Part shown: positions 63,847 to 64,000 of the stretch, in pieces
Layout of the letters: every line of letters begins with the position of its first letter
How positions within the stretch are numbered: position 1 is the first letter of the stretch
Assembly (NCBI GenBank): GCA_002356455.1
Contig: AP017968.1
Location: forward strand, 868,001 to 932,000
Reading direction: 5' to 3'
Origin: Fusobacterium varium
GTDB taxonomy: Bacteria; Fusobacteriota; Fusobacteriia; Fusobacteriales; Fusobacteriaceae
Length of the DNA stretch: 64,000 nucleotides
The notes under the pieces: generated by a model
The model's database searches: none
Told to the model about the DNA's origin: nothing
Seen by the model: the letters and a program-made list of their open reading frames with translations, nothing else
Position numbers and translations under genes: made by a program

Positions 63847-64000
63847 ATGAACAGAGGACTTACTCCAAAAAGGATAGTAGAAGAACTTAATAAATATATA
63901 ATATCACAGGAAGAAGCAAAAAAAAATGTTGCTATTTCTTTAAGAAATAGAGATAGAAGAAAAAATATAGAAGATGAGGAATTAAGAAGAGAAATTACTC
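63847..64000 (+). CDS. hslU: HslU ATPase of the HslUV protease, 3' truncated by window end
   Basis: Only the first 51 codons are present. [20 protein letters not shown], followed by [18 protein letters not shown] and EELRREIT, matches the N-terminus of HslU (ClpY), the hexameric AAA+ unfoldase that feeds HslV. The start has AAGGAGA. A TATAAT at 63800-63805 may be its -10 box, but no good -35 sequence accompanies it. Walker motifs lie beyond the window, so the call rests on the N-terminal pattern. Confidence 0.9.
   Translation, partial: MNRGLTPKRIVEELNKYIISQEEAKKNVAISLRNRDRRKNIEDEELRREIT

Overview
The window looks like a chromosomal segment of a Fusobacterium. It is very AT-rich, carries a Gram-negative lipid A pathway (lpxC-fabZ-lpxA-lpxI-lpxB-msbA) beside genes with Firmicute-like relatives (YlmH-type S4 protein, GlgC/GlgD pair, TrmB regulator), and has an enzyme set suited to an anaerobe. 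A member of the F. ulcerans/varium group is plausible, but species was not tested.

Layout. 1-4054 (+) is the end of a surface-polysaccharide locus: a sugar N-formyltransferase (cut by the window edge), rmlA, rmlB and an arylsulfate-sulfotransferase-like protein. 4111-5574 is an IS256-family element whose transposase has a frameshift in an A7 run. 5591-16077 (-) is one glycogen operon, trmB-malQ-glgP-glgB-glgC-glgD-glgA, read from a strong promoter with palindromes at 16100-16162. 16559-22184 (-) holds a secreted FMN/FAD reductase, a nitroreductase, a CcdA-thioredoxin fusion and an HD phosphohydrolase; the last is bracketed by two copies of a 76-bp repeat. smc follows (22644-26162).

26242-37791 is the most unusual part. 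A repressor and an ImmA/IrrE-type protease are transcribed leftward. Divergently, a compact operon encodes two tube-like proteins, a chaperone-like protein, a tape measure, tail-tip proteins, a BppU-type fibre protein with a collagen-like stalk, a lysozyme and a holin-like protein. No capsid, portal, terminase, integrase or sheath gene is present. I read this as a non-contractile (F-type, monocin-like) phage-tail bacteriocin, or tailocin. Its control region has four similar palindromes overlapping two promoters.

37903-45698 has an S9 peptidase, an IS91-family transposase with one internal stop codon, a Na/Pi cotransporter, an e(P4)-type phosphatase and a PAS-sigma54 activator. 45998-48951 is a small catabolic operon (CitMHS transporter, AtuA, split AtuA C-terminal domain). 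It lies behind a consensus sigma54 promoter with three copies of a 16-bp palindrome upstream; the sigma54 gene rpoN itself follows at 49011-50249 (-). 50387-53894 holds pssA, a YlmH-like gene and a TIGR03545-like membrane protein. The SRP RNA gene lies at about 53941-54066. pcrA, the lipid A cluster, rph, an XTP/dITP pyrophosphatase gene and the start of hslU complete the window on the + strand. No tRNA, rRNA or CRISPR array was seen.
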